DNA of 64,000 nucleotides. Origin: JAFGRU01 sp963665915. Its GTDB lineage: Bacteria; Desulfobacterota; Desulfuromonadia; Desulfuromonadales; JAAYDE01. The notes under the pieces are model-generated. The model did not search any database. It worked only from the letters and a program-made list of their open reading frames with translations, and was not told the origin of the DNA. The DNA lies in NCBI GenBank assembly GCA_963665915.2, contig CAXXSG010000001.1:1-64000 (forward strand). Direction: 5' to 3'. Shown here in pieces: positions 35,667 through 44,758 of this stretch. Made by a program: the position numbers and the translations under genes. Within the stretch, counting starts at the first letter, position 1, and every line of letters starts with the position of its first letter.

Positions 35667-36875
35667 TCATCGCACTGTCCCGGCCATTTGAAAAATGGGG
35701 ATATACATTGCAATGATAATTCCACCAATAATAACACCCACAAATAAAATCAGAAGGGGCTCAAACAAGGAGGAAAGGCGGTCCAGCCGCTTGCCGGTTT
35801 CCATTTCATAATATTCGGACACATTCAGAAGCATTTCAGACAGAGACCCGGTTTTTTCTCCCGCGGCAATCATCGAAAGTGCAATACTTGAGAAAACACC
35901 CAACCTTTCAAAAACATGGGGAATTGACTCTCCTTCTTTAATCTGGCGCACTGCCTGATTGAGCTCGGTTTCCAAAAAAAAGTTTCCAAGAGTACCAGCC
36001 GACATTTGAATGGCTTGGACTATCGGAATCCCACTGTTAATGGTCGTTGCCAAAGTACGGCAAAAGCGCCCGAGGGCGTATTCCAGAGACAAACTCCCGA
36101 TCAGTGGGACCCCCAGCTTTCGGCGATCAAAAAGCATCCGGCCACGTTCCGTTTTCAAAAACATTCGAAGAGCTAAAAACAAGACTATTACAACAGGAAG
36201 AATTATGGGTAACCCATAGGCAAAGCCTTCAGCAGCATTAACAAGCCAGCGGGTGACCCAGGGTAATGTGACCTGAGAATCGACATAAATCTGACTGACA
36301 CGGGGGATGACAAAGACAAGCAGAAAGATAAAAACTAATACCGCAGCAAGTAAAAGGATTAATGGATAAGAGGAAGCCTTCCTGATGGACTGCCTCACTT
36401 CCTCGACCTTTTTCTGGTAGGTGATGTACCTTTCAAGTACGAGAGGAATGTCTCCGGTTCGTTCACCCGCTTTCAGAGAAGCGATATATAAAGGCGGAAA
36501 AAATTCAGGAAACCTGCCGAAGGCATCTGAAATGGCTGTTCCGCCCTTGATATCATTGCGGATATCCTGAAAAATGACTTTTAGCTGTTTTATGTCCAGG
36601 CGTTCGATAATTGCATCCAGAGCCTGAACCACGGGCAGGCCGGAGCGGATCAGAACAAACATGGCTTGATTAAAGGAGAGGAACTGCCTCTCGGAATAGT
36701 GTCGGGAAAAAAGCCTGGGGAAAGAGGCGGATGAAAAAAACCTTTTTTTTATGCGGAGAACAAAAAAACCTTGATCTTCCAGGTTTTTTTTGAGGGTAGC
36801 GGAATTAGCGGATTCAAACTCCTTTTCCAGTACTTGTCCATCAGAGGTGCCGATTTTACATAAAAAAATGGCCAT
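35667..36875 (-). CDS. gspF: Type II secretion/type IV pilus inner-membrane platform protein (GspF/PilC)
   Basis: The protein has 402 residues from ATG 36875 (MAIFLCKIG); an upstream TTG adds six doubtful residues. It has two cytoplasmic GspF domains, each with the family pattern: FVLIRSGLPVVQALDAI ... AGERTGDIPLVLERY in the first, TTINSGIPIVQAIQMS ... AAGEKTGSLSEMLLNV in the second. Three hydrophobic helices separate and follow them. It is the first gene of the long leftward operon. Confidence 0.93.
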   Translation of the reverse strand: MAIFLCKIGTSDGQVLEKEFESANSATLKKNLEDQGFFVLRIKKRFFSSASFPRLFSRHYSERQFLSFNQAMFVLIRSGLPVVQALDAIIERLDIKQLKVIFQDIRNDIKGGTAISDAFGRFPEFFPPLYIASLKAGERTGDIPLVLERYITYQKKVEEVRQSIRKASSYPLILLLAAVLVFIFLLVFVIPRVSQIYVDSQVTLPWVTRWLVNAAEGFAYGLPIILPVVIVLFLALRMFLKTERGRMLFDRRKLGVPLIGSLSLEYALGRFCRTLATTINSGIPIVQAIQMSAGTLGNFFLETELNQAVRQIKEGESIPHVFERLGVFSSIALSMIAAGEKTGSLSEMLLNVSEYYEMETGKRLDRLSSLFEPLLILFVGVIIGGIIIAMYIPIFQMAGTVR

Positions 36876-36973
36876 GGCGGATCTTTTTTCCAATCAGAGA
36901 CAATGAAAAAATAATATCACGATATTGAAAATAAAATACCTTTAAATGGGGCCTGATAACAGCCTAAAATATT

Positions 36974-37000
36974 AAAGGCGACTCAAATTGAGTCGCCTTT
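36974..37000 (-). terminator. Terminator downstream of tRNA-Val/tRNA-Asp
   Basis: AAAGGCGACTCAA / TTGAGTCGCCTTT is a perfect hairpin, followed on the minus strand by TAATATTTT. It separates the HU-tRNA transcript from gspF. Confidence 0.75.
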
Positions 37001-37060
37001 AGAAATACTACAGCAATTTTTTTGCCAAGACTTTTGCCTGAACTGCTGCTTTTTCAAAAA

Positions 37061-37137
37061 TGGTGGGCGAAACAGGGCTCGAACCTGTGACCCTCGGCTT
37101 GTAAGGCCGATGCTCTCCCAGCTGAGCTATTCGCCCA
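37061..37137 (-). tRNA. tRNA-Val (anticodon TAC)
   Basis: The 77-nt cloverleaf has acceptor TGGGCGA/TCGCCCA, anticodon loop CTTACAA, T-arm GGTTCGAGCC and encoded CCA. It lies downstream of tRNA-Asp on the same strand. Confidence 0.96.
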
Positions 37138-37142
37138 CTAAA

Positions 37143-37220
37143 TGGCGGGGCTGACGGGACTCGAACCCGCGACCTCCGGCGTGACAGGCCGGCGTTGTAA
37201 CCAAACTCTACTACAGCCCC
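37143..37220 (-). tRNA. tRNA-Asp (anticodon GTC)
   Basis: The 78-nt cloverleaf has acceptor GGGGCTG/CAGCCCC, anticodon loop CTGTCAC, T-arm GGGTTCGAGTCCC and encoded CCA. It lies 22 bp after the HU gene. Confidence 0.95.
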
Positions 37221-37242
37221 TGGAAACAAACAGGGATGATAC

Positions 37243-37515
37243 TTAATTTACAGCATCTTTCAGCATTTTACCGGCTTTGAACTTGGGTGCTTTGGATGCT
37301 TTGATTTCAATTTTTTCACCGGTCTGGGGGTTCTGGCCTGTACGCGCGGCCCTTGCACCAACGCTGAAAGTACCAAACCCAACTAGAGCCACTTTATCAC
37401 CAGCCTTAAGGGCTTCTGTAATTGAATCGGTGAAAGCCTTGAGGGCTTTTTCAGCATCAGCTTTACTCAGTCCAGCTTTTTCGGCCATGGCATTAATCAA
37501 CTCAACTTTTGTCAC
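37243..37515 (-). CDS. hup: DNA-binding protein HU
   Basis: The protein has 90 residues, full length. It has the HU signature GFGTFSVGARAARTGQNPQTGE (in part) with the DNA-intercalating NPQTGE loop and an N-terminal helical dimer core TKVELINAMAEKAGLSKADAE (in part). It bends and packages DNA. GGGAGGTGCAC precedes ATG 37515. It follows lon, a classic tig-clpP-clpX-lon-hup order. Confidence 0.96.
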   Translation of the reverse strand: MTKVELINAMAEKAGLSKADAEKALKAFTDSITEALKAGDKVALVGFGTFSVGARAARTGQNPQTGEKIEIKASKAPKFKAGKMLKDAVN

Positions 37516-37619
37516 AGTGCACCTCCCGGTGAAATTAGTCTCGAATTAAGAACTTCCGAAGTATATATCAGAATCCAGAAAAAAGTGTCAAGTGAATAGT
37601 GCGGAATCACTCCCGTTTT

Positions 37620-40006
37620 TCAGTGGGAAAGCGATTCTTCTGAAAATCGTTCAGGATGGGCCTTGGGCAAAGCATGTTCAGGCGCTTTTTTCAAGGACTT
37701 GCCAAGGACTTCATCCATGTGGGAAACAGGAAAAATCTCCAGAGCCTCCCTCACCGCCGCATGAACATCTTCGAGATTTTTTTCATTTTCCTGTGGGATT
37801 AAAACCCTCCTGATTCCGGCCCTTCGAGCTGCCAGGAGTTTCTCCTTCAGGCCACCTATCTCCAGGACCCTGCCACGCAAGGTTATCTCACCGGTCATGG
37901 CAAGGTCAGAGTCGACGCCCCGACCAGTCAAGGCGGAGGCCAGAGCAGTTGCCATAGTAATGCCCGCCGAAGGGCCATCTTTGGGAATGGCTCCCTCGGG
38001 AACATGAATATGGATGTCGACTTTCTGGTAGAAATCTTCTTCCAGGCCCAACTCACCCCAGCGGGAACGCACATAACTTAAAGCAGCCTGAGCCGACTCC
38101 TTCATGACATCTCCAGTTTGCCGGTTACCGTCAGCTTTCCCTGTCCGGGCATCACCGAGACCTCAACATTCAATAATTCGCCACCCACCTCGGTCCAGGC
38201 CAGACCGTTGACAACGCCAACGAGATCAACGTCCTCCTTGACCCCAAATTTATATTTGCCAACCCCCAGGTATTTTCGCACATCTTCCGCGCCCAATCGA
38301 ATATTTTCAGGCTTTTGGCTGGATTTAACAATCTCTCGGGCAAGCTTGCGAAAAATGTTCGCAATTTCCCGGTCGAGATTACGAACCCCCGCTTCCCGTG
38401 TATAGTGTCGGATTATTTCCAAAATTGCGGCATCGGAAAACTCGACACCCGCTTCGGGAAAGCCATGCGCACTCAATTGTTTGCCGATTAGGTAGCGCTT
38501 GGCGATATTCAGTTTTTCCTCTTCCGTATAGCCCTCAATATGGATGATTTCCATGCGGTCCTGAAGCGGACGGGGGACGGAGTGCAGAGAATTGGCCGTC
38601 GCGAGAAAAAGAACATTGGAAAGGTCGTAGTCAACCTCAACAAAATGATCTCCGAAGTTACAGTTTTGCTCAGGGTCCAAAACTTCCAGCAAAGCCGAAG
38701 AAGGGTCTCCGCGAAAGTCAGTGCTCATCTTATCCACTTCATCAAGAAGAAAAACGGGGTTTTTGACTTCGGCTTTGCGCATGCTCTGGATGATTTTTCC
38801 CGGCATGGAGCCGATATAGGTCCTCCTGTGACCCCGAATTTCCGCCTCATCACGAACACCACCCAGGGAAATACGTATAAATTTGCGCCCTAGGGCTCTG
38901 GCCACCGAACGGCCAAGGGATGTTTTCCCCACGCCGGGAGGTCCAACCAGGCACAGTATCGGCCCCTTGATTTTTTTCACCAGGGCTCGAACCGCCAAGA
39001 ACTCGACAATTCTTTCTTTGACCTTCTCAAGACCGTAGTGGTCCGCGTCAAGAATCTTTTCCGCCCGCTCAAGGTCCAAGTTGTCCCGGGTTTTTTCTTT
39101 CCACGGCAGGCCAATCAGCCATTCAATATAGTTTCGAACAACCGTGGCTTCAGCCGACATGGGGGACATCATCCTGAGCTTTCGGAGCTCCGCCAGACCT
39201 TTTTCGGTCGCCTCTTTGGACATTTTTTTGGAAACTATTTTCTCTTCAAACTCCTGAAACTCTTTTTTAAATTCGTCTTTCTCGCCGAGTTCGCTCTGTA
39301 TTGCCCGCATCTGCTCATTGAGATAATATTCTTTTTGGCTCTTTTCGACCTGATTCTTGACGCGGTTGCGGATCTTCTTCTCAATCTGCAGAATTTCACT
39401 CTCTTTTCCAAGGAGCTTCAACAATTTTTCCAGACGGCGATCAATCTCGACCGTTTCAAGAATCATCTGTTTGTCGGTAATTTTGACGGAAAGATGGGAA
39501 ATAATCGTGTCGCTGAAACGCGCCGGGTCGGTTGTCCCTTGAACCGAGGCTACCAATTCGCTGGGAACCTTTTTGCTGAGATTAACATAGTTTTCAAAAG
39601 CTTCGGCAACACTGCGCATCAAAGCTTCAGTTTCAGAAGAAGCAGCCGATGTTTCAGCGAGAAGGAAAACATCCGCATAAAAACAGTCCTCGCCGGAGAT
39701 AAATTCATGCAAACGTCCTCGGGACTTCCCTTCCATCAAGACTTTAAAGGTTCCGTCAGGAAGTTTCAACATCTGGACTATCTGTGCCAAGGTACCATAT
39801 TCGTAAATATCTTCAGGCCCCGGGTCATCGATTTTGGAATCTTTCTGTGCCGCGAGAAAGACAATTTTTTCTTTTTCAACAGCCTCTTCAAGAGCTTGAA
39901 TGGAACGGGGTCGCCCCACGAATAAAGGCATGACCATATAGGGAAAAACAACCACATCCCGCAATGGCAGAAGGGGATATCGCTCTATCATTAATTCACT
40001 ATCCAA
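37620..40006 (-). pseudogene. lon: ATP-dependent protease Lon, split by a one-base frameshift
   Basis: The two frames together give about 795 residues, normal for Lon. The upstream frame (40006-38102, TTG start after GGAGGAGAG) holds the substrate domain and AAA+ module (GPPGVGKTSLG, FLLDEVDK). It ends GKLTVTGKLEMS. The downstream frame (38105-37620) begins MKESAQAALSYVRS and holds the protease (KDGPSAGI with the catalytic Ser, and GGLKEKLLAA with the Lys). Normal Lon reads TGKLGDVMKESAQ here, restored by adding one G at 38113-38114. The frames overlap ATGA, with GGAG five bases before the second ATG, so two separate polypeptides could be made. Otherwise it is a null allele or a sequencing error. 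Confidence 0.88.
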
Positions 40007-40053
40007 TAAAAACTCTCCTCCAAACCAGCATACAGACTGCCTTCACGAAAGAC

Positions 40054-41310
40054 TCAGGCAGATTCGGCACAATCGTACAGAACAATCGGACTGGCATTTT
40101 TGTAAATAACATCTTCATTGATGACCACTTCCTTAATGCGATCTTGGGAAGGGACATCGTACATTATATCCAGCATTGAGTTTTCGAGAATGGAGCGAAG
40201 ACCGCGAGCACCGGTTTTTCTTTTGAGAGCTTCTTTGGCAATCGCCACCAAGCCACCGTCCGTAAATTTCAGGTCAACCTTTTCCATCTCAAAAAGTTTC
40301 TGATACTGTTTGACCAGCGCATTTTTGGGCTCAGTGAGAATCTCGATGAGCGCCTCTTCGTCCAATTCCTCAAGACTCGCAATAACCGGAACGCGACCGA
40401 CAAACTCCGGAATCAACCCATATCTCAAAAGGTCTCCCGGCTCCACTTTGGCCAGAATGAGGCCAAGATTTTCTTCTTCTTTGCCTTTGATATCAGCCCC
40501 GAAGCCAATGGACTTGGAATCGGTTCGCTTTAGAATAATATCCTTCAGGCCGGAAAAAGCTCCGCCGCAGATGAACAGAATATTGGTCGTGTCGACCTTC
40601 AGGAACTCCTGCTGAGGATGTTTCCGCCCGCCTTTGGGTGGAACGCTGGCCAGAGTCCCTTCTATGATTTTCAGCAACGCCTGTTGAACGCCCTCACCGG
40701 AAACGTCCCGGGTAATGGAGGGCGAATCGGTTTTACGGGCAATTTTGTCGATCTCATCAATATAGATAATACCTTTTTGAGCTTTTTCAAGATCGTAATC
40801 AGCCGACTGTAGAAGATTCAAAATGATATTTTCGACATCTTCCCCCACATAACCGGCTTCCGTCAGGTTGGTGGCATCAGCAATGGCAAAAGGGACATCG
40901 AGAACCTTAGCGAGAGTTTGCGCCAACAGGGTTTTCCCGCTGCCGGTAGGCCCAAGCAAAAGGATATTGCTTTTTTGAATATCAATGTCGCTTTTATCCG
41001 ACTTTTTTTCCGAGAACTCGACACGTTTGTAATGATTGTAGACAGCCACAGAGAGGATCTTTTTTGCCCGCTCCTGCCCGACAACATAATCGTCGAGAGT
41101 TTCCTTGATTTCATCCGGCCGGGGAAGTCTGCCTTTTGAAACGGAAGAATCCTCCAGCTTTGTTTCCTCGGCGATGATATCTTTACAAAGGTCAATACAC
41201 TCATCACAGATATAAACGGCAGGCCCCGCAATAAGTTTTTTGACTTCGTCCTGACTTTTGCCACAGAAAGAGCAGGTCAGTTGTCCTGGATGCCCATCTT
41301 TTTGATCCAC
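40054..41310 (-). CDS. clpX: ATP-dependent Clp protease ATP-binding subunit ClpX
   Basis: The protein has 418 residues, starting at GTG 41310 with GGAGG seven bases before. The N-terminal zinc domain (CSFCGKSQDEV ... CDECIDLC) leads to the AAA+ core: GPTGSGKTLLA, IIYIDEIDKIAR, the RKTDSPSITRDVSGEGVQQALLK sensor region in pieces, and the ClpP-docking IGF loop (KSIGFGAD). It unfolds tagged proteins for ClpP. It is 21 bp after clpP. Confidence 0.97.
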   Translation of the reverse strand: MDQKDGHPGQLTCSFCGKSQDEVKKLIAGPAVYICDECIDLCKDIIAEETKLEDSSVSKGRLPRPDEIKETLDDYVVGQERAKKILSVAVYNHYKRVEFSEKKSDKSDIDIQKSNILLLGPTGSGKTLLAQTLAKVLDVPFAIADATNLTEAGYVGEDVENIILNLLQSADYDLEKAQKGIIYIDEIDKIARKTDSPSITRDVSGEGVQQALLKIIEGTLASVPPKGGRKHPQQEFLKVDTTNILFICGGAFSGLKDIILKRTDSKSIGFGADIKGKEEENLGLILAKVEPGDLLRYGLIPEFVGRVPVIASLEELDEEALIEILTEPKNALVKQYQKLFEMEKVDLKFTDGGLVAIAKEALKRKTGARGLRSILENSMLDIMYDVPSQDRIKEVVINEDVIYKNASPIVLYDCAESA

Positions 41311-41331
41311 GCATCTACCTCCGCGAAAGAA

Positions 41332-41916
41332 TTATTCTTTTCTTCTGATTATATCATCAACGATACCATAGCGCTTGGCATCTTCGCTAGCCATGAAAAA
41401 ATCCCGCTCCGTGTCCGATTTGACTTTTTCAATTTTTTGTCCCGTATGATGAGCGAGGAGCTGATTAAGCTTTTCACGTAACTTGAGGATCTCTTCGGCG
41501 TGAATCTTGATATCACTCGCCTGCCCCTGAAAGCCCCCGAGAGGTTGGTGAATCATGATACGGGCGTTTGGCAGGGCAAAACGCTTGTCTTTTTCTCCGG
41601 CAGCCAAGAGGACTGCTCCCATTGACGCCGCCTGGCCCACGCAGATGGTCGAAACGGGTGCTTTAACGTACTGCATTGTGTCATAAATTGCCATCCCGGC
41701 AGAAACAACCCCGCCGGGTGAATTTATATACAGGAAAATATCCTTATCCGGGTCCTCTGACTCCAGGAAAAGCAACTGCGCCACAATCAGGCTGGCCATA
41801 TGATCCTCAATAGCCCCCCCGAGAAAAATAATCCGGTCCTTGAGCAAGCGGGAATAAATATCAAAGGCGCGTTCACCACGGCCTGTTTCTTCAACTACCA
41901 TTGGTACTAGAGTCAT
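41332..41916 (-). CDS. clpP: ATP-dependent Clp protease proteolytic subunit ClpP
   Basis: The protein has 194 residues, full length. Catalytic triad in context: Ser in GQAASMGAVLLAAG, His in PNARIMIHQPLGG and Asp in TERDFFMA. It forms the tetradecameric protease used by ClpX. AAAGGTGAG precedes ATG 41916. It starts 13 bp after tig. Confidence 0.97.
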   Translation of the reverse strand: MTLVPMVVEETGRGERAFDIYSRLLKDRIIFLGGAIEDHMASLIVAQLLFLESEDPDKDIFLYINSPGGVVSAGMAIYDTMQYVKAPVSTICVGQAASMGAVLLAAGEKDKRFALPNARIMIHQPLGGFQGQASDIKIHAEEILKLREKLNQLLAHHTGQKIEKVKSDTERDFFMASEDAKRYGIVDDIIRRKE

Positions 41917-41929
41917 TGGTTACTCACCT

Positions 41930-43240
41930 TTACTGGTCGCTTTTTTCCAGTTCACTTTTATCAACATCGACGATGTTGGCATTTTCCAATAGAAATTCTA
42001 CCACTTTTTCTTCAAGTAATATGGAGTTAAGGTTTTTGCGGTTATCGGAATTGTCGTAAAATTCTTTCACGGTCTCCACAGGTACATTTGCATCGTCCGC
42101 CATCAACTCAAACTTTTTGTCCAGGTCTTCTTTTGCAGGGTTCAACTTCTCCTGCAGTGCAATTGCTTCCAAAATTAGTGCCGCTTTTACTTGTCGTTCA
42201 GCTTTTTCACGATTTTTCCCATGAAAGTCCTCAACAGACATACCTATTTTATCCAGAGAGAGGCCTTGTTTTTCAAGGCGTTCAAGGAAATTGTCAAAAA
42301 GACTTTTTAATTGCGCCTGAACCAGTGTTTCTGGAACATCAAAATGGTTTTTTTCAAGCAAAGCGGTAACAATCCGCTCTTTCAGGTCATCCAAAATGCG
42401 CTTTTTTTCATAATCTTCGTATGACGTAGTGATCTTTTCTCTAAACTCAGCAAAAGTATCCACTCCAAACTGTTGGGCGAACTCATCATCCAATTCAGGA
42501 AGCAATTTTTCCTGAACAGACTTCAAAGCCACCTTAAAAATAGCCGTTTTCCCGGCCAGTTCCTGAGTCGCATAGTCTTCCGGAAACGTCAGTTCAATTT
42601 CCTTTTCCGTCCCTTTTTCCATGCCAAGCATCTGCTCTTCAAAGCCGGGAATCAGAGAGTTGCTTCCAAGCTCCAACGTATAATTTTCAGCCTTGCCATG
42701 TTCTATCAGCTCGCCATCAATAAAACCTTCAAAGTCGATGGTAACAGAGTCACCCGTCTGGGCAACGGCACGTTCTGACTCCTGCAGCGTGCCCTTATCT
42801 TTGGATATTTCTTCCAGGCGCTCATCAATAACCTGGTCATTTAGAATTAGTTTTTCTCTTTTCAGGCTCAAACCGGTATAGTCTTTGGCCTCAATCTCCG
42901 GCTTGACCTCCACTTCAACCGTAAATAAGAAAGGTTTGCCTTTTTCTAGGTCGCAGGAGTCAACGATGGTTGGCTCGGAAACCGCTGTAAAATCCTCCCG
43001 TATCAAGGCCTTGATATAATTCTGGTTGACTATCTCCCGTACAGCATCTTCGGTCATTTTTCCTGCATAAAATTTTTCCAGGACCGCCCTGGGAACCTTA
43101 CCGGTACGGAAACCTTTTAACTTAGCTGTTTTACCGATTTTTTTATAAGCCGCATCAATCGTTTGATCAACCCGTTCGGCTTCAATTTCAAATGCAATTT
43201 TCTTTTTTATACTGCTGACATCTTCTATTTTGACTTCCAT
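41930..43240 (-). CDS. tig: Trigger factor chaperone
   Basis: The protein has 436 residues from ATG 43240 (MEVKIEDVSS); the frame opens 14 codons earlier without need. The ribosome-binding loop GFRTGKVPRAVLEK is the family signature. The FKBP-like domain follows (GDSVTIDFEGFIDGE), then the helical C-terminal arms. It is a ribosome-associated folding factor and prolyl isomerase. It heads tig-clpP-clpX-lon-hup. Confidence 0.96.
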   Translation of the reverse strand: MEVKIEDVSSIKKKIAFEIEAERVDQTIDAAYKKIGKTAKLKGFRTGKVPRAVLEKFYAGKMTEDAVREIVNQNYIKALIREDFTAVSEPTIVDSCDLEKGKPFLFTVEVEVKPEIEAKDYTGLSLKREKLILNDQVIDERLEEISKDKGTLQESERAVAQTGDSVTIDFEGFIDGELIEHGKAENYTLELGSNSLIPGFEEQMLGMEKGTEKEIELTFPEDYATQELAGKTAIFKVALKSVQEKLLPELDDEFAQQFGVDTFAEFREKITTSYEDYEKKRILDDLKERIVTALLEKNHFDVPETLVQAQLKSLFDNFLERLEKQGLSLDKIGMSVEDFHGKNREKAERQVKAALILEAIALQEKLNPAKEDLDKKFELMADDANVPVETVKEFYDNSDNRKNLNSILLEEKVVEFLLENANIVDVDKSELEKSDQ

Positions 43241-43349
43241 TTCGACCCAATCCCTTTCATGCTGGTAGCAACCCGTTTTCACCCAAACGGGTTTTGCCTT
43301 ATAATTCTTATTAATATTGGAATAACTGCAAGGTTAGTTGCAACAAAAA

Positions 43350-43433
43350 TGGTGCGAGAGGGGGGAGTCGAACCCCCACGGTTGCCCGCTGGATCCTAAG
43401 TCCAGTGCGTCTGCCAATTCCGCCACTCTCGCA
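43350..43433 (-). tRNA. tRNA-Leu (anticodon TAG)
   Basis: This is an 84-nt type II tRNA with acceptor TGCGAGA/TCTCGCA, anticodon loop CTTAGGA, a short variable arm, T-arm GGGGGTTCGACTCCCCC and encoded CCA. Confidence 0.95.
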
Positions 43434-43629
43434 GATTTTTTTCGCTGGGCAAAACAGAAGAAAGGACAGCGGTTTGAGAAAGCAACTTTTTCTGCTTTAT
43501 AATTGCCACGAAACCCGTATAGCCCAAACTAAGCACACTATCTAAATAATCATAAAACGAAAAAGCCCACCTTTTTCTTCAGATAAAGTGTCGATCCTGA
43601 AGAAAAAGAAAGGGCGTTGGTGTTGGATT

Positions 43630-43706
43630 TGGGGTGAGTGAAGGGGATCGAACCCTCGACAACTGGAGCCACAATCCAGTGCTCTACCAACTGAGCTACA
43701 CCCACC
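43630..43706 (-). tRNA. tRNA-His (anticodon GTG)
   Basis: The 77-nt cloverleaf has anticodon loop TTGTGGC and T-arm GAGGGTTCGATCCCC with encoded CCA. The extra 5' G (43706) opposite C73 is the tRNA-His hallmark. Confidence 0.95.
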
Positions 43707-43952
43707 AAAATGTGGGCCTATATTATCCAGTTAGCCAGCGGAATGTCAACGGGAAACTTATTGTCCAGTTTTTGAATTTTCGCAACCAACAGAAAAAAAG
43801 GCAGGCAATGAAACCTAACCCTTTAGTCGCACTCATTGAAGAACGCGGATTGCCATTTGAAAAAATTATGGGTCAAACCTTCCCTATAATATTGCCTTTT
43901 TCGAGCGGTTTTTCCAGAGACTGGACTTTACAGTTCCGGCTTATCGCATCCT

Positions 43953-44624
43953 TCAGACGGTTTTTTGGCTTTCTGAGGCCGTGGAATCCGTCAGTGCAGC
44001 CTGCGCTGCACGCAACTCTTCCAGGGTCGATTCCGTAACTTCAGATGTGCTCAGAATATGCTCGAGGGTCGACTTAAGCTGCCCCACCAAATGCTGAATC
44101 TCATCGACCACAACGGAAAACGCCTTTCCCGACTCTCCGGCCCGGGCCGCCTCAACTTTGGCGTTCAGGCTTACCAGATGCCCATGTCGGAGGAGGTTAT
44201 CCATCCGCGCAGCCGCATCTTTCATCCCTCCAAGGGTTCCTTCAATTTTTTCAGTCGCGGTTATGAATTTCTGACCCACCTGGTCAGCCATCAATTTGCT
44301 CTTTTTGTCATGCGATTCGATCAGGCTGCAGGTAATCCAGGCGCCAAAAGAGGACATCATCTGCTGTCCTGATTTGAGCAGAGACTTGACTTCATCCTCC
44401 ACCACTTTAATCCCCGTCAACTCAAAAATGAGAGAAACCCCATCTTTCTGAATCATTCGGGCTTTGTCATCCCCTGTTTCAATACCCAATTCACGGGCTC
44501 TCTGCATTCCAGGGGCGCTTTCAACAGGGTCAACGATCCCCACAATTTCATATTCATCCAGACCGGCAAATTCGTCCAATATTGTTTTTGCCGCATTTCC
44601 ACCACCAATAATAACAATCTTCAT
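43953..44624 (-). CDS. Soluble Rossmann-domain/chemoreceptor-tip fusion
   Basis: The protein has 223 residues and no membrane segment. Residues 1-75 are a nucleotide-binding Rossmann half (IVIIGGGNAAKTILDEF, EYEIVGIVDPVESAPG, VSLIFELTGI), like the NAD(P)-binding starts of CoA-binding or dehydrogenase proteins. The rest is helical and contains a recognisable receptor hairpin tip, SLNAKVEAARAGESGKAFSV followed by VVDEIQHLV, the CheA/CheW-contact region of methyl-accepting proteins. HAMP and long methylation helices are missing. This suggests a cytoplasmic redox or nucleotide sensor feeding a chemotaxis-type array. The role is inference. GGAGAAAG precedes ATG 44624. Confidence 0.8.
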   Translation of the reverse strand: MKIVIIGGGNAAKTILDEFAGLDEYEIVGIVDPVESAPGMQRARELGIETGDDKARMIQKDGVSLIFELTGIKVVEDEVKSLLKSGQQMMSSFGAWITCSLIESHDKKSKLMADQVGQKFITATEKIEGTLGGMKDAAARMDNLLRHGHLVSLNAKVEAARAGESGKAFSVVVDEIQHLVGQLKSTLEHILSTSEVTESTLEELRAAQAALTDSTASESQKTV

Positions 44625-44758
44625 AAGGGCTTTCTCCGCTATTGGAAAACTAAGTCAAACCTTTTTTAATAATAGTTAAAAATAATCAACCTATCGGAGA
44701 GCAATTATTCTGCCAAAAAAAACCGTTATTGTCAGTTTTCGACGTGAGTTTGTCTCCC

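Noticed and set aside
38118..39925. Long antisense open frames opposite lon, ClpX, CDC48, por and the GGDEF genes (e.g. 39038-39925, 13353-14321, 55796-57025 on the plus strand)
   Set aside because: They are mirror frames of genes with strong family matches, have no ribosome sites and unlikely compositions.
43634..44038. Plus-strand frame across tRNA-His and the end of the receptor-tip gene, containing MKPNPLVALIEERGLPFEK
   Set aside because: It overlaps a tRNA and a supported minus-strand gene. Its only independent part (about 43808-43950) is too short and unrecognised to call.
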